The position numbers were made by a program, and so were the translations under genes. Source: Hermatobates lingyangjiaoensis (Eukaryota > Arthropoda > Insecta > Hemiptera > Hermatobatidae). From it: a stretch of 64,000 bases of DNA. The notes below the pieces were generated by a model, which was given only the letters and a program-made list of their open reading frames with translations, searched no databases and was not told the DNA's origin. Below, piece after piece: positions 34,724-47,338 of the stretch; position 1 is the stretch's first letter; every line of letters begins with the position of its first letter. Location: positions 2,939,001-3,003,000 of the forward strand of contig JAPFBL010000003.1 of NCBI GenBank assembly GCA_026182355.1. Reading direction: 5' to 3'.

Positions 34724-37700
34724 CTGGAGGAAAACAAACACACTTTAATTTGAATTGTCCAAGCTCTGCAAAGATTAATGTCTGCATTGTTAAAAGACGT
34801 GGTATATTTACATATTCATATATTTTCATTGTACGAAGAGTATTGGAAGGTCTGTATTTGGACCTAATTTCGATTACTTTTCATATGGATTCTAACATAG
34901 ATGTAGAACTTTCTAGGTTCAAACATAATTTCGTTTCTTAACAGACATATATTAATTTCTTGGAAATTAGATGGGGATAGAGGTGGTTAGATTTATTTGT
35001 AATGATTAGTGCATTACTTTTTCAAGTTTTTGAAACAAAATGCGTTCCCTTCTACATTCCAACAAATATTAGAGTGTCGATACTTAGACCCATAATTAAA
35101 AGTACAGATCAGCAGGAGGTTATCTGGTTATCGTCCACTGAATTAGAAACACACTTCTCCTCCCTGTCGTCACGCCTGTGCTGAACTTGCGCTTAGCGAA
35201 TTCATCCTCATTACTTTCGACAGTTATGATTAAGTGTCTTCTTAGTTCATTCAAACTGAAATATCATTATAACAGAAGCAAACTGACATCTATGTTGATG
35301 GCTCTAATTCATCAAACTGATCCTATAACAGCATGCTCTCACTTGCACGTGTAGGTGAATTCATCAAAACTTCGACAGTCCCTATGACTTAGCTGTCTTC
35401 ATCATTCAAACTGAAATATTTAAATCAAAGCAACACTACATCTACTTGTCTGTAGCTCATCAATACTATCAATTAACCTGTTGGTGCATAACTCATCGAT
35501 CCCTTCACTTTGCATAACTACAATATTGTTGTAGAACATACAAAATAACCTCTTAACCTGTAATAATACTGGTAACTTAATGATCAAATCAATCGGTCAT
35601 CCACTTCATTGATAATTTACAAATTTTGTCTAGCTAAAAATAAACGTCTCTTCAATTCCTGTTTTTTTTCTTCTGTACATAAGAAGCAGTTTTATTCGGC
35701 CACCAGGTAGTACTTTTTGATAACAAAATACTGAATACATGGTCACATCACACGAGATTCAGTGCACTAAATTTGAAAGATTAACTGTCTCTAAACTCCT
35801 GTCTTTTCAAAATTTGTTCTCCCTTCACAGTAAGGCAAGGGCAGTTTTAGTTGCCAACTAGGTGGTATGTTTTCCTGGTCAAGGAGACTGATCTAACCTT
35901 ATCAGTTCTGTGTTCTTGATGTCAGATGTTGCCTGTCTCGGACGAGTGTTCGCGGACATAAGATTTTTTGTAGATGGACTTAGATTAAATAATTTGTGTA
36001 TGCCCTTCTTCTCTGTACTTCAATTTTCATCTTCTTCTTTTCCTAAAGTAACTGTTTTTTTACATTTTCCTCAACTCTGTATTCTATTTTACCGTTTCTC
36101 CTTCATTCTCAATATTCATCTGTACACCTTATTAATATCCTTTACCAAGGGTTCACCAGTCACTCTAGGAGTCATGGTTTTGTACCATTGTTGGTACTCT
36201 CCTTTTTGCGAGCACCAGTCAACACAGATACTAGTTACAACCAATCCTCTGGTCATTCTAGAAATTTTAAATATTTCATGAAGTTCGAATTAGAAACTGG
36301 AATATTGCACATAAAAGGACAACTATTAGTTTCCATCTATAGGAACTCTCGGTTCTGATATAACAATATTACATTTTCTTTGTAGTTCGCAAATTAATAA
36401 AGCTGCGTTCAAATAAATGAAGTATTTTAATTCATTATCCATGAGTTTAACTATGCTTTACCAAGGAATTCGATATGTATATACAGAAAATCGACATAAG
36501 CTTTTTGATATTTCGCACGGAAACGAAGATTGGCAGAAGCCTGACGTATGTAAAAAGAATTACATTTAATAGATTCCAAACGTTAGTTACAACTTTTTGA
36601 GGTGCAAAAGAAGCCATTTGGAACAGGATAATTGGTGTTGTGGTATGTTGAAAAGAAACGTGATTGCAGATTACGAGTAGGTTGGGATAGCACACACAGA
36701 GTCTTCACAATTTTACTCCAGCAGAAAATGACTGCTACGAGTGAAAGCTGAATGTCTACCAAAGTAGAAAAGCCATCTATAGAAAAAGACTCGGAATTTG
36801 GGAAGGATTCTGGAAGTGGGCAGTGCGCAAGATAAAACAGAGAAGAGTTCTTTTAGCATGGTATGATGTGTGACCTGGGAAATAGTCAATGGTATCTATG
36901 GTCAAAGGGTAACCTTCGTCTAAAAAATATATGTCTACGGGAATTAATGTAGAAGTCTTCGTCAATTAATCTGTAGCAAAGTCTGTAACTGTAGATAGCT
37001 CTTAACATATTAGCTATTAAGGATAGATTTTTTAACATCTTAATGGTGGTAACTATCAAAGTGAATTTACAATTAGAAAAACGGAAGGTTTGGAACGAAC
37101 CAAAATAATGAGTGTAAGGGGAAAACATCCTTGAAAATAACAATAAAAACTGTAGCTGAGGGCAAGGATAGCAATAAGGAAGATAACAGAACTGTTAAGA
37201 AAGCTATGAGTGAATGAGGAGTAAGAGCAGAAGGTTTGAAGCGATCACTCAAGATTCCTCTCTCCCGACTACTATAGATAAAGAAAAGTCATCAACGGTA
37301 AATAGAAGTAAATCACTTTACACTGATTGACCGAAACTATATATTCATATAAGTAACTGCTGGGAGATTTACCAAGTGTCGTATAGAAAAGAATTAAACT
37401 CAATAAGCTTGTTGTCAGTTTGCTAAGCTTAAATATATACTACAGGATTCAATTTATTTAAAACTCTTTCATAGGCAGAAGTAATAATATTAGGAAACTA
37501 AAGTCTGAATTTGTAACAAAAAAAACGAACAAATCCTGTGTTCACGAAAAAATCCTACACTGAGACATAATATAATAATTTTTTTTTAAAATTTAATTAT
37601 CATAATGCAAGTAAAAAAAAGAATCACTTTAACATTTATAAACTAAAAACCACTTCGGCAAAAAATAATGATACACTCTCAACAAAGTGATAAAATTTAT

Positions 37701-40700
37701 TTAAAAATGGCATAGCATAAAAAAATTGTTGTGCTATAAAACTAATTTCAGCTTCCATGATTCCATGGAACATGCAAAGCATGCAACACTTCAAGCATGT
37801 ACAGAAAAATCATGCCAGAGAAAATTAAAATCATTTAATTATAGAAAAAATTAAAATACCATAAAAACAGGAACAAAAATAAAAAAAACAGTAAAATAGA
37901 TTCCTACAAAACCTACTTAACTAGCCTTATCAATATACATAGTAACAAGACAAATAAATATTAAGGGACTCAAGAAGAGATTTGCAGTCACATCACTGAT
38001 TAGGTCATAAAGCAACCTAACTAGTTATGTAATGAAGTCACATCACTGATTAGGTCATCAAGTAACCTCACTAGTTATGTAACAAGTCACATCACTGATT
38101 AGGTCATCAAGCAACCTCACTAGTTATGTAATGAAGTCACATCACTGATTAGGCCATCAAGTAACCTCACTAGTTATGTAATGAAGTCACATCTCTGATT
38201 AGGCCATCAAGTAACCTAACTAGTTATGTAATGAAGTCACATCACTGATTAGGCCATCAAGTAACCTCACTGGTCAAGTGATCTAGTCACAACACTGATT
38301 AGGCCATCAAGCAACCTAACTAGTCATGTAATGAAGTCACATCTCTGATTAGGCCATCAAGTAACCTCACTGGTCAAGTGATCTAGTCACAACACTTATT
38401 AGGCCATCAAGCAACCTAACTAGTCATGTAATGAAGTCACATCACTGATTAGGCCATCAAGTAACCTCACTGGTCAAGTGACAGTCACACACTGATTAGG
38501 CCATCAAGCAACCTACTAGTTATGTAATGAAGTCACATCCTGATTAGGCATCAACTCATGTAAGATCAGCACAGTATAGCATCAGCACCTAACTAGTCAT
38601 GTAATGAAGTCACATCTCAGATTAGGCCATCAAGTAACCTCACTGGTCAAGTGATCTAGTCACAACACTGATTAGGCCATCAAGCAACCTAACTAGTCAT
38701 GTAATGAAGTCACATCACTGATTAGGTCATCAAGTAACCTCACTAGTTATGTAATGAAGTCACATCACTGATTAGGCCATCAAGTAACCTCACTGGTCAA
38801 GTGATCTAGTCACAACACTGATTAGGCCATCAAGCAACCTAACTAGTCATGTAATGAAGTCACATCTCTGATTAGGCCATCAAGTAACCTCACTGGTCAA
38901 GTGATCTAGTCACAACAGTTATTAGGCCATCAAGCAACCTAACTAGTTATGTAATGAAGTCACATCACTGATTAGGTCATCAAGTAACCTCACTAGTTAT
39001 AAAACAAATCACATCACTGATTAGGTCATCAACAACCTCACTAGTTATGTAATGAAGTCACATCACTGATTAGGCCATCAAGTAACCTCACTGATCAAGT
39101 GATCTAGTAACCTGCCTTACTAAGCTATTCATTAACCTGTCTGACCTGACCATCAATTATCACGGTGACTCGGACTTTTTATTACTCACGTACTATTACT
39201 CAACACAATACCATATGCCATTTAATCATACGAAAGATCATCATCTGATATTTTATCACTGGGTGTTTCACCTTACTTATTTTAACTGAATTATAAATAT
39301 GCTTTACTTGTTAGATTATGATCAATAACTTATATTCGGTCTCATCTACAAATTAATATCCATACAATTCGTTAGAATCCCTTCTAAATTTATACAGCTC
39401 GAAAGGTAACAAGCAATTCTTCCATATGCGGTTTCTTTAAGATATTTCAAATGCCATAGTTTCAAATATAACTCAGTCTCACTCTCTCATATATATTTAC
39501 GGATTTTAACACTATTTTGATCCTGATTTCATTCTGATTAATAAGTTCTATAAGGTAATTATTATATATTCTTATTCCCTATAATAATAACCTCTGAATT
39601 TAATTGAGTCATTTTAAATAGAGAAATGATTATGTAGTAAACTGCAATATGATTTATCTGTCGAGGTGATCAATTGACAAGTGACGAAAAGTTGTGGCAC
39701 ACTCTTCAGGTGGGAATGCTACTATTAAGATAAAGTTACTCTGCCAGGCAATTATTCAGATTTAAACTTATTAATATCCCATTTTTTATGACAATGTTAT
39801 TATTACAAAAATCTTAAGCTTAAAATATGCTTTCCTGTCTATTACTAGTCAAGGAACAAACCGAAATTCATTATTTTCTAACTTTTTTCGATTGAATTTG
39901 ACGCCAGTAAGATGTCTAATTATGCCCATATTTCCAATATTTAATAAGAAAATTAGAGATGGGACTAAGATCTTTTAACCAAAAAACTAATCTTCGTCAG
40001 AATCATATAATAACTGAAATAGAACATCTGGTGTAGTTCTGAGAATAGATAGAGGTAAAAGAGGTATTTTAAAAAGGTGCAAAAAGCGAGGAAAGAGAAC
40101 AAAAAACAGGGAAAGTCTCGGTATACAAAGGAGTTCAGGAAGAAATAAATAAAAACTATCTACCTGCGGTAAACCTGGGTACACAAGCGATTGGTTTTGT
40201 TAACACTCTGCCTAACTTGAATAAACCATTACGGATGTTTATTGTATTTGATCAATTAAATTTACTTAATCAAAACTGGATAATATTTCTTAAGTATCAA
40301 TCTTTCATACGAGATCATTTTAGCTCCTGCCCCATTTATATAACGATTTTCATTATTTTTAAGTTTGTAAAAATTATTTTCAAACTAATGACAAACGAAA
40401 TAACAATCAACCATGCATAAATTAATTAACTGGATTATAGTATTGGTAGGTAGGAAGAGAACAATTAACTAGTTCCTCCTGCAGACATATTTTAGGCCAA
40501 TTTGTGATTTTCATACTATAGTTTGGGCATTGAATTTTATTTCACTTATTTACTGTGGACAATATGTATGTGTCTATCATTAACATGAATCATTAGTTGT
40601 ACCATCCGTAATTGTGTGTTATTTACTCATTCTGAGGTAAAATGGATAAACAAACAAAAGTCTCCACACAAATGATTGTGTGGATCATTGTGACACAAAT

Positions 40701-43700
40701 CATTTGCGTTGAGACTTTTGTTTGTTTATCCATTTTACCTCAGAATGATTAACATGAATGCATTGCATGAATATCTTCCTCTACACTGCTGACTTATTTT
40801 AGTACTACGAAAAATATTTCTACAAATTTCTGAACCCGAATTGATGTTAATACAGCATTCAACATTTCAGAGTTATCCAATAAATATTTATTACATTTTC
40901 GTTTCAGAAAACAAAAGTACAAAAATTATACTTAGAATTTACTTTTAGCCCAAAATAACGGCATTTAGTAACATTAAGTCTCTTAAACGTAACCATTGTT
41001 AAAGATAAGTGCATTTTTTTTTACTTAGAGACAAAATTAGTATATTAAAAATATATTAATTAAACTATAATTCTTAACTGGAGTATGCGAAAGATAAAAT
41101 TCAAAATAATAAGGTCACAGGCAAACAGTCCTTTTGAAGTGAATATACAAAAAGGCTGAGGGAGATTAAAAAAAGAATAGAAATCATGCAGAGGCTTTAT
41201 GATAACAATGTTGTGCATACCTCTGCTTCTTCAAAAGACTCTCCACCCAACTGTGGAACAAACACATTTCAATTGACATTGTGATCCGTAGACATCCTAT
41301 TTACAACAGATTCAGTGTTTGTGCTATTTAAGAAAAAGCAGCTATATTACATTAAAAAAGCATGAATACAATCATGTATTCGCAAGCAATCATAAGTTTC
41401 CTTACTGATAATTCTCAAAATACATCAGTCTTACATGGAGGAAATAAATATTGTCAATATTATAGCATAATCTTCACAAGCATATATATTCAGAAATAAC
41501 TACAAATGAATACATATCTATTAATTGATACTGGTCGTCAATACTAACAAATTTAAAACAGATATTGTCTTTGCAGTTACTAAAATATCATTAATAAGAG
41601 TTAGAGGTTGATATAAGATTGTAAAAATCAGGCACTTATAACGTACGTCTTCTTTATAACTCGACAGGTTTTCGAACAATTCGAATCTTAAAAGTAAACT
41701 AGAAGTTATTCAGTACTATTGTGGTTATAGAAAAATGATAATAGATATTTTCTTCATTCTGTTGTTGTCTTTCAGTTCAATCTAAACTAGGCAATATGAA
41801 GTTACTTTATAAAAGACTACTTTAATTAATTATCTGTATTAAGGTCATCTGTCGACTGGTTAGTCTGACCATTAACTATAGTTTTCTAAAAGTTTTGTGT
41901 TAAAATATTTAAACTTTTTCTGTCACTGCAGTCTTAGTCCTTTCTGGCCTTTACGCAGTAAGTCAACCGATATTTCCATGTAATTAGTCTTGCATGCTTG
42001 TAATGCACACCTTTGCATGTTTGGAATTCCTTTGATGATACTTGAAAACATGAAGATGTTGTTCTTCATACCCTAAGTCTTAAAAAGTCTTCATGTTTGT
42101 CCTATATAATATTGAGGAATGATTCAATAAATGCCACAATATTAAAATGTATCCCTTTGATTATAAATGGAAGACTATTGTTTATTGAATTCTATGGTTT
42201 TAACCCAACCTTTATTCTTCTTTTTTTTAAAAAAACTATTTCTACGTTTTTCTAGATAGGTTAACATTACCCATTTATTACTCCTTTACAATGTGATTTT
42301 TTTTAAGTTCACTTATTTATTACTGTGTTTTTTAATTTTTTTTACCTTTTTTCTTTTGTCTAAAATTTTGTTTGTAAATGTCTCTGTTTATAAATTTTGT
42401 ATTGATATTTCAGTATGGCTGTCATTTCTATATTATATTCCGTATAACATATAGAAATTATAAGGAAACTGATACATCAATAAACATTTCTTATTACAAT
42501 AGAAAATCAAAGTGATAAAGTTTAACAAAAAAAACTTTTGGAGTCGAATGAAAAGAATACATATTTACATATTTTTCATGATATGTAAAATAATATAGTA
42601 TATATATGATGAATGTGAATGTTCAGATATAAAAGTAAAGATATTCATGCTTTCGAATGTGATAAAACAAATTGGACTTAAGCAAGCCATTATGACTCAT
42701 GGACGAGATGCAATACTGGATGAAGGACAGTAATGACTAAGACTGACAATCACGGGTAGCACAACACGACGGGACAAACTAGAGACTGTCTAAGAAACCA
42801 CATAAAAACCACTTCAAATTACTGAAATAATTAGTAATTACATATCATGAATTCATATATTGTGTTTTTACACAAATAGTTAATATCGTTTAGGTTAGGT
42901 CGAACAGAAAGACAACAATCAAATCAATAGAAGATGGATGGTGTCGTTCTCACAACTGAATGGAACTATTCCAAATCCAATCGAGTTCTAAGGAATAACT
43001 ATGAGTCAAGTTGGTTAACTTTGACAATAATCTGCCATTAATTAAAAATATATACGACAACTATATCAAGGATTACAATAATAATTAGTTATGAGCAAAA
43101 ATTTAACTCGATATACTTAAATCGAATAATTACTAAGAAAGAACAGAATATTTAATTGTTTTTGTTGTATTTCTTATGATTAGCGAACAATTAGTTCAAG
43201 CGTTTAAACATTATTTTTTTCTATTTAGGCAGAAGCACTAATAATTTGGTTACACATTAATTAAGATCACCAGGAGTACTATTCTTGAAGTGGAGTAATA
43301 TTTCTCAGAATACAGTTTTGAATAAAATTCCGTATTTATGTATTATTCATTCCCAGTTAAGAATATCAATCTCAACAGGTTGTTAAAAAAAAAATTTTGA
43401 AGGGTTTGGAATTCGTTTCCACGTAATAATATAATATTTATGGTTATGTTTTTAATATTGCAAACATTTTAAGAATTTATATCATAATACATATCAACAG
43501 GTTGTTTAAAAAAAATAATTTGTCAAGGGTAATGAATTTCTTTCTCGTAAATAATACCTAATATTTATGGTTATGTACTTTACTAATATTGACAAACATT
43601 TAAGAAGTTATGATCAATAATTTGTAGGCATACATGTATCAAAAATTGCATTAAAAAAATAAGAAGTTGTCAATAATGAAGATTAAATGTTATATTGACT

Positions 43701-44521
43701 ATCAAGAATACAAATTAAAAATTTACTACATTCAATACCATTTAAACTAATATATCTGTACATAACTGAATTGTAAGAAGATCTAAAACAATTAATAATT
43801 GATAAGAGTACAACAAACGTATTAAAATTGGATTCCTTCTAGAATTTTTTCGACAAAGCCCAAAATTGTCTGCGTTCGACTTGTGATATTCTAGTTTTTT
43901 ATGTGTAAATCATGTTATATTTACTATTCAAGATATATCAAATTAAGCAAATGTTTATCTCAACACTAAAATACAATCCATATCAAATACATATACTAAT
44001 CTGAGAAACTGAATTGACTAAGACATCTTGAAACGTAAGCAACGGTAATTCGATACGAAATAACAACGTAAACTTCGTACGTCGTAACAATTGGAACTCT
44101 GACGTCGTTGTTTTGACTCTGACGAAGACCGCTATAATTTGATCATGCGTTCGTCTTGTGTTCCATTTCATAGTTGTGTTTGTGATCAATGAGATGTATA
44201 TATATTATTATCCTTATATATATATATAAAAAAGATGTTCACTAATAAACGGTTCGAAATAACAATTTCCAGTGATAAAAAATCAAACTATCTTTGCAAC
44301 GTTTCGGTTTTATTTAAAACCTTTTCATAGCAGAAGTAAGATTTTTTCTTGTAAAACGTAAAATTCTTACTTCGTGCCATAAAAGTTTTACATAAAACCG
44401 AAACGTTGCAAAGAGATTTGACTTTTTTATCCTGAATTGACCGAACCCCGATTAGAGAAGACACGCTATTCTATAAACGTCGAATATATATTGAATCTGT
44501 TATATATCATATATATATATA

Positions 44522-44560
<39 letters not shown>

Positions 44561-47270
44561 GAATTTTGAATAAACTAAAAGAGGCACTCAATAGGCAAAC
44601 ACACTTAGTCTATTATTTTTGGAGCAATCGTCATGAGGAATAAAAAGGCGTAGTCACAAACCATCGCTACGCCAAGCGTTCTGTTTTTCCAGTTATTGAG
44701 GTTTGCCACAAATTTAAACTGTAAGAGTGCTTTTGTATTGTATATGTCTCTCAAGTTAAATTTTAACTTGATATCACATACAGATTTTGTCTTTTTTTTT
44801 GAGAAAGAGTATATTATAAATGAAGTTTCTAGAAGTCTTAGACACATTTCAAGTCCTTACATCTGCTGAACTATGAATGGTAGTAAGATGTGGTACAATC
44901 TTAAAGCTAAATTGATTAGGTTTTATAATGCTAATGATTTTTTTCAGATTCATTAATGTCGCTCACTCAAGCAGAAAAGGCGTTTTGCGTCCTTGAATTT
45001 AAAAAGACGACTACACCTGACTGCTTACAAGCTACAGTAGGTACAATTACACTGATTAGCAGCTCGTCTGGTCTTCATACTGCAATGCACGAAAAGTCGG
45101 AAGACGACGGATTTTATGACTGACTGATTTTTTGCGATGAGGTGACCATTAACGTAAATGGAAAATGTCCAAGAAAGCTGTCCATGAACCATTCTTGTTT
45201 AGCAGTAGTAAATGGTGATACAACAACGAAATTCTTACTTAGGAAGATGGAGAAACTTATAAAGAAGCAAGTTTCTGCCAACCATGGTTATGTTTTCAAT
45301 AGTATGTGCTTAAAAGAAGGACTGCTACCAAAATTCACAGATATATATATATAAAATGAAGAAGTCAGTCCACTTGTGAAGATATAACATCAATTGCAGA
45401 GAAAAACACAGACAGAACTCATTTGTTTATTTGAGTTAGCGCCTAGCACAAATCATATGAACGGTAATAAAAAATCAATATTTTTTAAAATTAAATATTG
45501 TCATTAAATAAACTTATATTTTCCTCCCATTCAAATGTAATTAATTATACCTAATAAACCTAGTAATTTATCACCTAATAAACATCTTAACAAAATGGTT
45601 AATTAATGTTAGAAAATTGGAAAAGCTTTGCATTTTTCTGTTCTTTACTACTTTTTATATTTAGAGGTTTCGCCTTCAGTGTTGTTATAGGTTGGAATGT
45701 GTTTCTCGTCAGTTGTAAGGCACCTGTTTTAGTTTGAGTGAGCCACAGTAGTGTGTTCATTCCATATCGGATGTCCTAAATATAGCCTCACCTAAGTTTT
45801 TTTTGAACAGACATCTTCAACGTGTCCTTGACATCATAGCATAGCCTTGGGAATGATTCCTCAAGATCTTCTTTAATAGTTATTCTTATTCTTTGACCAA
45901 TTTTGCTGTCTCCTGTTGTCATAGGGTAGACTTTAGACCAGGTGGCTTCAAATTTTTTTTGTAAATATGTTTGTAATAATTTCATTCTTTTCTTATTCAT
46001 ATATAACCATTTAAATTACCAATAATATTCGTTAGTAATCTCCGAGAGGCGTAAGTTATTTCAATCATCTACAGGGAAAAATCCATGTCAATGCAAGTTA
46101 ATAACAAAATCCAGTAAAATTCTAACAAATGGCTATCGCATTTCGTTTAATCGCAAGAAGTTTCCAATAAAGACTAGTGCAGTTTGATTATATGTGAAAA
46201 GTGAAAACATTAAACAGAGAAGGAGAAGAAGTGAGACTGATAACAAACTAGTGATGAAAGCTGAGGGTCAAGGTAAAAGAATGGATAGGCTCTCTCTGGC
46301 CACGTACCTCGTCCTGGGACATCGCCTCGAGTTCGGCGGCCAGGCTCTTGTTCTCCGTCAACAAACTCCTTCCCTCCTCGACACCCCTCGTCAGCAGCAG
46401 GGCTTGCATCTCGTCGTGCGACTCCTGCAGCTCTGAAACAAGTAGCGACAATTTGACGTCAGGCTCTCGACATGTGCGCTACATGCTGAATATTAATGAC
46501 AATTCTAGTTGAGCAAAATTACTTTTAAAAGACTAGTCTATATTTGTTATTGTTATTAACATCTTTTATTTATTGTCAATATTATATAATTTGTAACATA
46601 TTTATAATGTTTATGATACTTAAACGGAAAATTAGAGAAGGTCAAAAACTCTTGAACAGATTAAGAGCAATTACACATAGCTTAAAATTAAGAAAATAGA
46701 CCGCTGAATAAGGGTTAAAATCAGCACAATCAAAAAGAACTAAACATTACCATCATCAGATTAACATACACTCAGATTCAAATGTTAGTGTAATAATATA
46801 GTTAGTATTACTATTAAGTAATTAATAATTATTAATTTTTAATCATAAGATGACCTAAGAATGTTGAAAGTTTGTTACAGTGCTAAGTTTATCGTATAAA
46901 TAGTGACATAATAATTTTCTGTTTGTTTTGATTGCTCCCAATTTACCCAGAACCATTCTGCTTCCATGCCCTGGCAAGCTAGTTATGGCAATTACCACCC
47001 ACTCAACTCAAAATTACTAGAAAATTAGAGGAAACCAGTAAGAAAGTCGTGAACGCTAAAAAAGCTGTGAGCTATAATACGATATACGTAAGTTATGTAT
47101 TTCTATACATAACAAATTCAATGATATATCGATACATTTGATACAATAGGTGTATTATGCAATCGGGTTTGGTCAGTTTTCTAGGTTCAAAATCAATTCT
47201 CAATGCCGACGTTTCGGTTTTATTTTAAAACTTGAATCATAGGCCTACAAAGAAAGGATAACAAGAAATC

Positions 47271-47338
<68 letters not shown>

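Larger units (their letters stand above)
34724..41220 (-). other. Large 3' intron of the Rab11-FIP gene
   Basis: Holds a degenerate roughly 180-bp duplication at 35220-35560 (CATTCAAACTGAAATAT appears twice), a similar degenerate duplication at 35645-35880, a Harbinger-like relic, a 50-bp satellite, a decayed Penelope-like tail and a foldback hairpin, each listed separately. The plus-strand frame at 35910-36281 has no family resemblance. Confidence 0.6.
40749..44225. other. Intron sequence of the Rab11-FIP gene
   Basis: AT-rich. Contains the candidate microexon 41221-41250 and a tandem pair at 43373-43620; otherwise nothing supported. Confidence 0.5.

Noticed and set aside
35910..36281. 123-codon plus-strand frame, hydrophobic
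   Set aside because: T-rich sequence gives Phe/Leu/Ser codons by chance; no family motif or splice support.
37981..39107. CRISPR-like appearance (regular repeats)
   Set aside because: Head-to-tail 50-bp units without unique spacers, in a eukaryotic intron: a satellite.
46194..46436. 80-codon plus-strand frame
   Set aside because: Antisense of the Rab11-FIP exon at 46308-46432.
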